A stretch of 8,614 nucleotides of DNA from JAMXLO01 sp041487355 (GCA_041487355.1 JBGPND010000218.1:1-8614); one strand, 5' to 3'; shown: positions 1-6,107, numbered from the stretch's first letter. A program made the numbers and translations. The notes: generated by a model from the sequence alone, not told the origin.

Positions 1-60
1 CCCGGCCATCAGTCGTGGCAGCGTGCCGCCACTGATGGCCGGGACAAGCCCGGCCACGAC
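1..60. repeat. Compound REP-like palindrome
   Basis: Bases 1-13 (CCCGGCCATCAGT) and 31-43 are perfect 13-bp inverted repeats. Inside them GGCA (17-20) pairs with TGCC (24-27). Bases 36-43 (TGGCCGGG) also pair perfectly with 49-56 (CCCGGCCA) across the loop ACAAG, and 12-19 (GTCGTGGC) pairs with 53-60 (GCCACGAC). Bases 36-43 belong to two stems, so alternative folds exclude each other. I recall the GGCCGGG-ACAAG-CCCGGCC core as a frequent intergenic repeat in Bradyrhizobium, Rhodospirillales and related genomes. The element starts at the window edge and may be longer. Whether it ends transcription of a gene to the left cannot be seen. Confidence 0.8.
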
Positions 61-258
61 GGTGAAGACGCGGCGAAGGGCTGATCGATATGAGTCGCCA
101 CCAACGAGATTTGGTATCAGGCCTTATCTGCGTGCATCCGCGCTCATCTGCGGTTCCATTTTTCTCTCCTGCTGCCGTTGTAAGAGACAGTGAGACGCTG
201 CCGAGACGCAGAACTCCAGGCACCGCGCGCAAAACCAGGACCGGATACCGGCAGCTCC
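61..258. other. Gene-free stretch
   Basis: No reading frame here looks like a protein on either strand. Apart from the periodic repeat at 125-154, nothing is recognisable. Bases 78-117, from GGCTGATCGATATGAG to GATTTGGTATCAG, are less GC-rich than the flanks and might be another dispersed intergenic element, but one copy cannot show that. The missing C-terminal half of the toxin upstream (on the minus strand) should lie here, but none of the frames contains a recognisable ParE C-terminus. Confidence 0.6.
125..154. repeat. 10-bp periodic repeat, three units
   Basis: Three consecutive decamers, TATCTGCGTG, CATCCGCGCT and CATCTGCGGT, share the pattern YATCYGCGNN at exactly 10-bp spacing. Read on the minus strand they give ACCGCAGATG, AGCGCGGATG and CACGCAGATA. 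From memory, short arrays like this, often starting with GGAACCGCAGATG, occur scattered between genes in several high-GC Gram-negative genomes. No associated protein is visible. The function is unknown. Confidence 0.65.
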
Positions 259-375
259 TCACGGCGACAGCGTCGCAAGCTGCGCCGCGTCAGGCCGTAG
301 CGGTGAATGCGTCGCGATGTGATCCAGAACCGCATCAAGGTCGGCAAGCGCCGGTAGGGTATAGCGCAGCTTCAA
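259..375 (-). pseudogene. Truncated ParE/RelE-type toxin remnant
   Basis: On the minus strand a TTG start overlaps the antitoxin stop codon (TTGA). The frame encodes 38 residues beginning (M)KLRYTLPALADLDAVLDHI. This is the characteristic N-terminus of ParE-family toxins (first beta strand, then the helix with the LADLD...L..I pattern). Similarity stops around residue 25 (HSP), after which LRPDAAQLATLSP leads to a stop. Family members are usually about 90-100 residues, so the catalytic/target-binding C-terminal part is missing. The other two frames downstream do not restore a ParE C-terminus, which suggests deletion or replacement rather than a single frameshift. The product is very probably inactive. 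An overlapping TTG start fits a translationally coupled antitoxin-toxin pair, as usual for this type. Confidence 0.7.
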
Positions 376-602
376 ACGCCGTGTTTGGCCCACACCGCGC
401 GCACCTGGTCATCAGTCGCGAATTCGCCCCGCGCCGCTGCCGCCTTGGAGGTGGCAATGGCGGCACGCTCTTCGGATGACAGCACGATCGGCGAAGATTC
501 GTCGCCACCAGCGAGCTGAAGAACCAGCCGAGCGATCGCGTCCTGAGCATCCGGCGGCAGGCTACGGGCGGCCTCGACGGCCTGTTCCAGGAGCTTGGTC
601 AT
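372..602 (-). CDS. Type II antitoxin (ParE-partner type), orphan
   Basis: This encodes 76 residues beginning MTKLLEQAVEAARSLPPDAQ and ending DDQVRAVWAKHGV. The N-terminal half is predicted helical (LLEQAVEAARSL, then DAQDAIARLVLQL). The C-terminal half has the acidic/Ala-rich segment EERAAIATSKAAAARGEFATDDQ. I recall this arrangement from small antitoxins encoded directly before RelE/ParE toxins in rhizobia and Acetobacteraceae. Such antitoxins bind and neutralise the toxin and often repress their own promoter. The frame stays open far upstream, across the opposite strand of rnr, but only the ATG at 602 fits the family. The partner toxin, overlapping by 4 nt, is truncated, so this is likely an orphan antitoxin. 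It might still neutralise related toxins elsewhere; that is speculation. It is divergent from rnr with about 100 bp between the starts. Confidence 0.75.
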   Translation of the reverse strand: MTKLLEQAVEAARSLPPDAQDAIARLVLQLAGGDESSPIVLSSEERAAIATSKAAAARGEFATDDQVRAVWAKHGV

Positions 603-617
603 CCCAGGAGCATACAG

Positions 618-639
618 CTTTCGGTACACGCGACGAAAG
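618..639. promoter_or_regulatory. Possible antitoxin operator palindrome
   Basis: CTTTCG (618-623) and CGAAAG (634-639) form a perfect 6-bp inverted repeat with 10 bases between, 16 bp centre to centre. It lies 16-37 bp upstream of the antitoxin start at 602 on the minus strand, next to a TATGCT that could be a minus-strand -10 box. The position suits autoregulation by an antitoxin. A 6-bp palindrome can occur by chance, and no good -35 box is visible. Confidence 0.3.
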
Positions 640-701
640 ACGCTGGCGACACCACCGCCGAACGCGCATATGCGCGGAGTGAACCTCCCCTGCCCTCCCC
701 C

Positions 702-2741
702 ATGACCAGCCGGACCGATCGGTCCCGCCCCCGGCCAGCGCGCGCACGCTTGCCAGAGACCGCCATCGTCGTGGTCACCGGCACCGACCCGGATGGCGAC
801 GCAATTGCCCGACCCGCGGCTTGGGACGGCGCGGATGGCCCACCGCCGGTGATCTTCATGGCCGCGGAGCCGCCCGGCCGCCCGGCGCTGGCACCCGGGG
901 AGCGCGTGCTGGCACGGCTGAAGCCGCTTGCTCCTGGCCGCTACGAAGGCCGCACCGTGCGGCGGCTGACCGACGCGCCTGGCCGCGTGCTCGGCGTCTA
1001 CCGGGCCGCCAAACCCCCAGGTCAGGTGCCCGGCCCCCCGGGTCAAGCGCCCGGGGGCGGGCGCATCGTGCCCACCGACCGGCGCGCCAAGGCGGAATGG
1101 GTGGTGCCGCCGGGCGAGGACGGCGGCGCGGCGGACGGCGAGATCGTGCTTGCCGAACCGCTGCCGCACCATCGGCTCGGCCTGAAGCCGGCGCGCATCA
1201 TCGAGCGGCTCGGCGCGATGGGGGACGCGCGTTCCGTCAGCCTGATCGCAATCCACACCCACGACATCCCACAGGAATTCCCCGCGCCTGCGCTGGCAGA
1301 AGCCGACCAAGCACGCGGCACGCCGCTCGGCCGGCGCACCGACCTGCGCGACGTCGCTTTGGTCACCATCGACGGCGAGGACGCGCGTGACTTCGACGAT
1401 GCGGTGCATGCCGAACCGGATGGATCAGGCTTTCGCCTGATCGTCGCCATCGCCGACGTGGCACACTATGTCCGCCCCGGTTCGCCGCTCGACCACGCGG
1501 CGCGCACCCGCGGCAACAGCGTGTATTTCCCGGACCGTGTCGTGCCGATGCTGCCCGAGGCCCTGTCCAACGGCTGGTGCAGCCTGCGGCCGGATGAGGA
1601 CCGCGGCTGCCTGTTCGTCGAGCTGCATATCGACGCGCAGGGCCGCAAGACGGCACACCGTTTCGGCCGCGGCCTGATGCGCAGCGCGGCGCGCCTCACC
1701 TACGAGCAGGTGCAGCGCGGGCATGACGCGGGCGACGCCGAACTCGAGCATCTCTATGCCGCGTTCCGCGCCCTGCTCGCTGCCCGCATCGCGCGCGGGA
1801 CGCTCGATCTCGATTTGCCCGAACGCAAGGTCGTGATCGACAGCAGCGGCAGTGTGGTCAGCGTCGCGCCGCGCCCGCGTCTCGACAGCCACCGGCTGAT
1901 CGAGGAATTCATGGTGCTGGCCAACGTCGCCGCGGCGGAGGAACTGGAGCAGCGCCACCAGCCCGCGATGTACCGCATCCACGCCCTGCCCTCGCAGGAA
2001 AAGCTCGCCTCGCTGCGCGACTTCCTGCATGGGCTCGGCATCTCGCTGCCGCCCGGCGACAAGGTGCACCCGCGCGACCTGGACCGCGTGCTGCGGCGCG
2101 TCGCCGGCACCGCCGAAGCGCCGCTGGTCAACGAGGTGATGCTGCGGTCCCAGTCGCAGGCCGAATACAGCCCCGACAATATCGGCCATTTCGGCCTCGC
2201 ACTGCCGCGCTATGCGCATTTCACCAGTCCGATCCGCCGCTACGCCGACCTGCTGGTGCACCGCGCGCTGATCCGCGGCCTGCGACTCGGCGACGGCGCG
2301 CTCGCGGAAGACGAGGCGCAGCGCTTCCCCGACACTGCATTGCACATCACTGCGACCGAGCGGCGCGCCCAACTTGCCGAACGCAATGCCATCGACCGTT
2401 ACCTGGCTGCATATATGGCAGATAAAGTTGGTGCGAATTTCGCAGCGCGAATTTCCGGTGTGACGCGTTTCGGGCTTTTCGTCACAGTCGCCGAAAGCGG
2501 CGCGAGCGGAATCGTGCCGGTGCGCTCACTGCCGGACGATTTCTGGCAGCACGATGAAAGGGAGCAGACGCTGACTGGACGCCGAAGCCGCCTCGCGTTT
2601 CGCCTGGCACAGGAGGTCGAGGTTCGGCTCGCGGAAGCCAGCCCGGTCACCGGCGGTCTGGTGTTCCACATTCTGCAGGGTGCGCCGCCTGACCGCTCGC
2701 ACGGCGGCCGAAAATCGGGGAAACGGTCCCGCCACAGGTGA
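702..2741 (+). CDS. rnr: Ribonuclease R (RNB-family 3'-5' exoribonuclease), N-terminally short
   Basis: This 679-residue protein is a processive, Mg-dependent 3'-5' exoribonuclease that degrades structured RNA in the cytoplasm. Cold-shock-like RNA-binding domains cover about residues 20-85 and 120-200. The RNB catalytic domain follows (about 210-545), with TIDGEDARDFDDA at 222-234; its Asp224, Asp230, Asp232 and Asp233 have the spacing of E. coli RNase II Asp201/207/209/210. HFTSPIRRYADL at 506-517 is the conserved arginine-containing motif. The S1 domain spans about 576-660 and a basic tail ends SGKRSRHR. The protein is shorter than E. coli RNase R (813) because the N-terminal winged-helix part is absent: the first cold-shock strand starts about 20 residues in. 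No Shine-Dalgarno precedes the ATG at 702; the frame is open upstream but encodes nothing family-like. Two 7-residue repeats, PPGQVPG/PPGQAPG (105-118), interrupt the linker between the cold-shock domains. It overlaps the peptidase gene by 4 nt. Confidence 0.95.
   Translation: MTSRTDRSRPRPARARLPETAIVVVTGTDPDGDAIARPAAWDGADGPPPVIFMAAEPPGRPALAPGERVLARLKPLAPGRYEGRTVRRLTDAPGRVLGVYRAAKPPGQVPGPPGQAPGGGRIVPTDRRAKAEWVVPPGEDGGAADGEIVLAEPLPHHRLGLKPARIIERLGAMGDARSVSLIAIHTHDIPQEFPAPALAEADQARGTPLGRRTDLRDVALVTIDGEDARDFDDAVHAEPDGSGFRLIVAIADVAHYVRPGSPLDHAARTRGNSVYFPDRVVPMLPEALSNGWCSLRPDEDRGCLFVELHIDAQGRKTAHRFGRGLMRSAARLTYEQVQRGHDAGDAELEHLYAAFRALLAARIARGTLDLDLPERKVVIDSSGSVVSVAPRPRLDSHRLIEEFMVLANVAAAEELEQRHQPAMYRIHALPSQEKLASLRDFLHGLGISLPPGDKVHPRDLDRVLRRVAGTAEAPLVNEVMLRSQSQAEYSPDNIGHFGLALPRYAHFTSPIRRYADLLVHRALIRGLRLGDGALAEDEAQRFPDTALHITATERRAQLAERNAIDRYLAAYMADKVGANFAARISGVTRFGLFVTVAESGASGIVPVRSLPDDFWQHDEREQTLTGRRSRLAFRLAQEVEVRLAEASPVTGGLVFHILQGAPPDRSHGGRKSGKRSRHR
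1014..1057 (+). repeat. In-frame 21-bp tandem repeat with palindrome inside rnr
   Basis: Bases 1014-1033 (CCCCCAGGTCAGGTGCCCGG) and 1035-1054 (CCCCCGGGTCAAGCGCCCGG) are two copies at 21-bp spacing that differ at 3 of 20 positions. The second copy is palindromic: CCCCCGGG (1035-1042) pairs with CCCGGGGG (1050-1057) around TCAAGCG. The period is seven codons, giving PPGQVPG then PPGQAPG, so the reading frame is kept. The sequence resembles an intergenic REP-like palindrome that has entered a tolerant loop between protein domains. Confidence 0.75.
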
Positions 2742-4297
2742 TCCGCATCGGCACCCTGCTGTTGCTGCTGCTGATCGCTCCTGCGCACGCCCAACCTGTC
2801 GCCGCAGCCGGTGGCTTCGACCCGCATCTCGTCACCAACGTCTACGCCGCCGCGCTCGCCTTCATGGCGCCGCGCACGCTGGAGCCCGTCACGGTGTCGC
2901 AGCTCACCGTCTGGGGCCTACGCGGGCTCACGACGCTGGATCCCGACATCGTCGCCGAACTGCGGGATGGCAAGCTGAGGCTCGCCGCACGGGATCGCAT
3001 GCTGCTTGTCAGCTCGCCGCCCGCCGAGGCCGACGTCAACGGATGGGCCAGCACGGCAACCGAGCTGTCCACCGCCGCGCTGGCCGCCTCGGCTCTGGTC
3101 CGCCGCGCCGGCACGCAGGGCATCGTGCAGAGCTTCTTCGACGAATTGTTCAACCACCTCGACCCGTATTCCCGCTACGTGCCGCCACGCGACGCGGGCG
3201 AGGACCGCGAGCGCCGCTCGGGTCAGGCTGGCGCGGGATTGCATCTGGTACGGCGGGGTGCGGCGGTCACGGTGGCGGAAGCGATCTCGGATGGCCCGGG
3301 TGCGATCGCCGGCATCCGCCCCGGCGATACGATCCTCGCCGTGGACGGCCAATCGACGCAAGGCAAGGACGCCCACGTGGTGCAGAACCTGATCGACGGG
3401 CCGGAGGCCACACACGTCATCATCAACTGGCGCAGCCGTGACGGCCGCACGCACAGCGCGGAGCTGGAGCGCGCCATGGTGCCGCCGGAAACCGTCTACG
3501 CGCAGCGGATCGGCGACCTGCTGGCGCTGCGGGTGACGGCCTTCAACCGAAGCACCGGCAGCCACATCGCCCACGCGATCGAACAGGGCCTGGCGGGGCC
3601 CCGCCGGCCGGAAGGCGTCGTGCTCGACCTGCGCGGCAACCGCGGCGGCCTGCTGCGGCAGGCGGTCAGCGCGGCCGACAGCCTGCTGCCCGCCGGTCTC
3701 GTCGCCATGACCGCCGGACGCGACCCGGAGGCGACGCGCATCTGGCGCTCCGGCGCCGGTGAGCTGGCCGAGGACATTCCGGTTGTCATCATGGTCGATG
3801 GCCGAACGGCGAGCGCCGCGGAGATACTGGCCGGCGCGCTGGCCGACCGCGGCCGGGGTGTCGTCATCGGCAGTTCCACCCTCGGCAAGGGTCTGGTGCA
3901 GACGATCGCCCCGCTGCCGGACGGCGGTGAGCTGTTCGTCACCTGGAGCCGCGTGCTGGCGCCGCGCGGCTGGCCGATCCAGGGGCTCGGCGTGCTGCCG
4001 CAGGTCTGCACCAGCCTCGGGCAGGACACGCTCGGCTGGCAGCTTGCGTCGCTGGCAAATGGGCGCCAGCCGATGGCGCAGGCGCTCGCGACCCACCGCT
4101 CGGCCCGAGCGCCGCTGCCGCCGGCGCAAATTCTCGCCATCCGCAGCGCCTGCCCCGCCGCCGAGGGGCGGGAGGTGGATCTCGACACGGCCCGACTGCT
4201 GATCCACGACCCGGCGGCCTATGCCGCGGCGCTGCTGCCGCCGCTGCGGGATGCCGGTCAGTCGCCGGTGGTCAGTGGTCAGGCCACCGGTCGCTGA
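2738..4297 (+). CDS. PDZ/S41 C-terminal processing peptidase, exported
   Basis: This 519-residue protein begins with a signal peptide (MIRIG, a run of leucines, then APAHA|Q), so it should act in the periplasm or at the outer face of the inner membrane. A PDZ domain spans about 165-240 (GAGLHLV... GIRPGDTILAVDGQ). The S41 protease domain (about 250-430) has DLRGNRGGLL, TASAAEI with the catalytic Ser359, and GKG with the catalytic Lys384. The 25-residue Ser-Lys spacing equals that of E. coli Prc (Ser452/Lys477). Family members cleave near protein C-termini, often in envelope or murein-enzyme turnover; the substrate here is unknown. The start is GTG, sharing GTGA with the rnr stop and without a strong Shine-Dalgarno, so translation is probably coupled to rnr. 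It could be called Ctp/CtpA, but family resolution from sequence alone is limited. Confidence 0.92.
   Translation: MIRIGTLLLLLLIAPAHAQPVAAAGGFDPHLVTNVYAAALAFMAPRTLEPVTVSQLTVWGLRGLTTLDPDIVAELRDGKLRLAARDRMLLVSSPPAEADVNGWASTATELSTAALAASALVRRAGTQGIVQSFFDELFNHLDPYSRYVPPRDAGEDRERRSGQAGAGLHLVRRGAAVTVAEAISDGPGAIAGIRPGDTILAVDGQSTQGKDAHVVQNLIDGPEATHVIINWRSRDGRTHSAELERAMVPPETVYAQRIGDLLALRVTAFNRSTGSHIAHAIEQGLAGPRRPEGVVLDLRGNRGGLLRQAVSAADSLLPAGLVAMTAGRDPEATRIWRSGAGELAEDIPVVIMVDGRTASAAEILAGALADRGRGVVIGSSTLGKGLVQTIAPLPDGGELFVTWSRVLAPRGWPIQGLGVLPQVCTSLGQDTLGWQLASLANGRQPMAQALATHRSARAPLPPAQILAIRSACPAAEGREVDLDTARLLIHDPAAYAAALLPPLRDAGQSPVVSGQATGR
4265..4290 (+). terminator. Hairpin at the 3' end of the peptidase gene
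   Basis: CCGGTGG (4265-4271) pairs perfectly with CCACCGG (4284-4290) over a 12-nt loop, within the last ten codons of the peptidase gene. No U-run follows, so it is at best a weak or Rho-assisted terminator or an RNA 3'-stability element. The loop repeats GGTCAGT, which also occurs just upstream at 4257-4263. Confidence 0.3.
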
Positions 4298-4303
4298 GCT
4301 GGC

Positions 4304-4332
4304 TTGACCTCGGCCGGCAGGAAACGCATTTT
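4304..4332 (+). promoter_or_regulatory. Candidate sigma-70 promoter for rpmG
   Basis: TTGACC at 4304-4309, within CTTGACCT, is a good -35 box. Seventeen bases later CATTTT (4327-4332) is a weak -10 box. It starts 7 bp after the peptidase stop and ends 24 bp before the rpmG start, fitting independent strong expression of a ribosomal protein gene. The -10 match is only three of six positions. Confidence 0.45.
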
Positions 4333-4341
4333 CCGCCCCCT

Positions 4342-4523
4342 GAGAGGATCATGCCATGGCAAAGACCAACACCGTCCAGATCAAGCTCGTGTCCAGCGCC
4401 GACACCGGGTTCTTCTATGTGACCAAGAAGAACGCCCGCACGCAGACGGGCAAGCTCGAGCTGAAGAAATACGATCCGGTCGTGCGCAAGCACGTCGCGT
4501 TCCGGGAAGCCAAGATCAAGTAG
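4342..4523 (+). CDS. rpmG: 50S ribosomal protein L33 (Cys-free form)
   Basis: The coding sequence is ATG 4356 to TAG 4521-4523, 55 residues. The interval also includes its Shine-Dalgarno GAGAGG (4342-4347), 8 nt before the ATG. The protein starts MAKTNTVQIKLVSSADTGFF, continues YVTKKNARTQTGKLELKKYD and ends VVRKHVAFREAKIK. That is typical full-length bacterial L33, a small basic protein of the large subunit near the E site. It contains no cysteine, so it is the zinc-independent (C-minus) paralogue. An ATG at 4351 is in another frame and gives nothing family-like. The gene lies 58 bp after the peptidase gene on the same strand, probably has its own promoter, and converges with pleD 7 bp beyond its stop. 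Confidence 0.96.
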
Positions 4524-4530
4524 CGACAGC

Positions 4531-5907
4531 TCAGGCGTCCGGCGTGACCGGGGCGGCGATTTCGATCCGGTTGCGTCCCGCGCGCTTGGCAGCGTACAGC
4601 GCGACATCCGCAGCGTGGAGCAGGGCTTCGGGCGTGACCGGCATTTCCTCGCAGCAGGCGACGCCGATGCTCACGGTCAGTCGGCAGTTGACGCCGGGGC
4701 TCAATGCAAACGGCATGGCTTCGACCGCGACGCGCAGGCGCCCGGCTGCCTGGGTGGCGTCGTCGACACCGGCGCCCGGCATCACCACGACGAACTCCTC
4801 GCCGCCGTAGCGGGCGAGCGAGTCGAACACGCGCGTGTTGGCGCGCAGCGTATCGGCGATGGCGCGGAGAGCCTTGTCCCCGGCGGCGTGGCCGTATTCG
4901 TCATTCACCGACTTGAAATGATCGACATCGATCATCAGCACCGCGATCTCGTGGGTCTGCCCGCCCTCCAGCAGGCCGCGCAGATGGCGCATCAGGTAGC
5001 GCTGGTTGTAGAGCCCGGTCAGCGGATCGGTCAGCGCCATCTCGAGCGCCGTGCCAAGATCGGAGCGCAGCCGGTCCTGATAGAACTTCCGCCTGATCTG
5101 GTTGCGGGCACGGGCGCGCAGCTCGTTTTCGTCCACCGGCAGCACGAGCCAGTCGTTCGCACCGAGGTCGAAGCCCCGCAGGATGCTCTCGCGCTCCTCC
5201 GGTTCGGCGATCAGCAGCATCGGGATCTCATGCGTCGCGTCGGCGGCCCGCAGCGAGGAGGCGAGCTTCAGCGGGTCCTCCTCGATCAGCGAGAGGCTGA
5301 GCACGATGAGATCGAACGGGATGGCGGCCGTGAGGGACAACGCCTCGGCCCCGCTGCGGGCACGGCCGGCAACGATGCCCTCGCGGGACAATGCCTCCTG
5401 GATGGTCTGCGCCCCAAGGTCCCAGTCGTCCACCACGAGCGCGCGCGCACCGGCAACCGATGGCACGGCGAGGTACTCGCCTGTCAGACCCAGCGCCCTG
5501 GCGGTATCGCCCCGCGCCCGCCACTCGTCGAGCAGCCGCTTGAGCCGGACCAGGCTGCGGACCCGGGCCATCAGCGTCTCATATTCGACCGGCTTGGTAA
5601 GGAAGTCGTCGGCACCTGATTCCAGCCCGCGCAGCCGCTCGGCTGGTTCACCCAGCGCGGTCACCATGACGACGGGGATATGGAGGGTGGTCGGATCGTC
5701 CTTCAGCTTCCGGCAACACTCGAACCCGTCCATGCCTGGCATCATGACGTCGAGCAGGATCAGGTCCGGCTGCCATTCATGCGCCATCCGCAGCGCCTCG
5801 AACCCGTCACGGGCGCTGGCCACCTGGTAGTACTCGGCCGAAAGCTTGGCTTCCAGCAGACGCGTGTTGGCCGGCACGTCGTCGACGATCAGTATCCGCG
5901 CAGTCAT
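4531..5907 (-). CDS. pleD: PleD-type diguanylate cyclase response regulator (REC-REC-GGDEF)
   Basis: This 458-residue protein converts two GTP to cyclic di-GMP when phosphorylated by histidine kinases; in Caulobacter PleD drives the swarmer-to-stalked transition at the cell pole. The first receiver (1-118) has Asp9/Asp10, phospho-acceptor Asp53 (LLDVMMPGMDG), Thr83 and Lys105. The second receiver (about 150-270) is degenerate: Ser204 stands at the acceptor position (IVLSLSL) and Leu256 replaces the lysine, as expected for a dimerisation adaptor. The GGDEF domain (about 285-455) carries the active-site GGEEF at 368-372 and an intact inhibitory site RVFD at 359-362. These positions coincide with Arg359/Asp362 and GGEEF in Caulobacter PleD as I recall them. 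The ATG at 5907 is chosen because the receiver starts immediately; the open frame farther upstream is non-coding. AGAGG lies about 12 nt upstream, a wide spacing. No divK lies beside it. Confidence 0.95.
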   Translation of the reverse strand: MTARILIVDDVPANTRLLEAKLSAEYYQVASARDGFEALRMAHEWQPDLILLDVMMPGMDGFECCRKLKDDPTTLHIPVVMVTALGEPAERLRGLESGADDFLTKPVEYETLMARVRSLVRLKRLLDEWRARGDTARALGLTGEYLAVPSVAGARALVVDDWDLGAQTIQEALSREGIVAGRARSGAEALSLTAAIPFDLIVLSLSLIEEDPLKLASSLRAADATHEIPMLLIAEPEERESILRGFDLGANDWLVLPVDENELRARARNQIRRKFYQDRLRSDLGTALEMALTDPLTGLYNQRYLMRHLRGLLEGGQTHEIAVLMIDVDHFKSVNDEYGHAAGDKALRAIADTLRANTRVFDSLARYGGEEFVVVMPGAGVDDATQAAGRLRVAVEAMPFALSPGVNCRLTVSIGVACCEEMPVTPEALLHAADVALYAAKRAGRNRIEIAAPVTPDA

Positions 5908-5945
5908 CCGGTACGCATTTGCCTCTGTTCCAATGGTGCGACGCC

Positions 5946-6040
5946 GTTCGGGCCTGCCGAACAACTCGGGACCATAACCCAGGGTTGCGCTGTGCGGAAG
6001 CGAACATGCCAGTGCTCGTGGCGAGCCCACGGGCTTCCGC
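5946..6040 (-). promoter_or_regulatory. Structured pleD leader region
   Basis: Between the pleD start and its candidate promoter there are two stems. GCGGAAGC (5994-6001) pairs with GCTTCCGC (6033-6040) and encloses a nested GCTCG/CGAGC hairpin (6014-6018/6022-6026, 3-nt loop). GTTCGG (5946-5951) pairs with CCGAAC (5957-5962) over a 5-nt loop. AACCC-A-GGGTT (5976-5986) is a further tight palindrome. If transcription starts near 6070, these lie in a leader of about 160 nt. They match no riboswitch family I know. Confidence 0.35.
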
Positions 6041-6051
6041 CACGGCCTCGT

Positions 6052-6080
6052 TTGCAGTAGATGTGCAGTCAAGCGATAGT
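6052..6080 (+). promoter_or_regulatory. Candidate promoter toward the methyltransferase pseudogene and eamA
   Basis: TTGCAG (6052-6057) is separated by 17 bp from GATAGT (6075-6080). Each box matches the sigma-70 consensus at four positions. It lies 28 bp upstream of the ATG at 6108 in an AT-rich patch that stands out from the GC-rich surroundings. It could still drive the EamA gene through the broken upstream gene. Confidence 0.4.
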
Positions 6081-6103
6081 AACATATGAAGAAAATATGG
6101 CAA
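6076..6103 (-). promoter_or_regulatory. Candidate promoter for pleD
   Basis: On the minus strand TTGCCA (6103-6098) is followed after 16 bp by TACTAT (6081-6076), which matches TATAAT at four positions. It points toward pleD and its -10 box overlaps, on the opposite strand, the -10 box of the divergent promoter. The predicted leader is about 160 nt. Confidence 0.4.
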
Positions 6104-6107
6104 CTCC

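Noticed and set aside
1..371. CRISPR array
   Set aside because: The repeats are palindromes and a 10-bp periodic tract; there are no equal-length direct repeats separated by unique spacers.
603..1409. Long minus-strand open frame extending upstream of the antitoxin
   Set aside because: It is antisense to rnr, low-complexity Arg/Gly/Ala-rich and unlike any protein family. Only the part from ATG 602 reads as a real protein.
1425..2372. Long minus-strand frame opposite rnr
   Set aside because: It is a shadow produced by GC-rich codon bias; the opposite strand carries all RNase motifs.
2918..4207. Long minus-strand frame opposite the S41 peptidase
   Set aside because: Arg/Ala/Gly-rich shadow without motifs; the plus strand has PDZ and Ser-Lys catalytic motifs.
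4304..4810. Plus-strand frame of 168 codons over the rpmG region
   Set aside because: Different frame from the unmistakable L33 protein, and it continues antisense through pleD.
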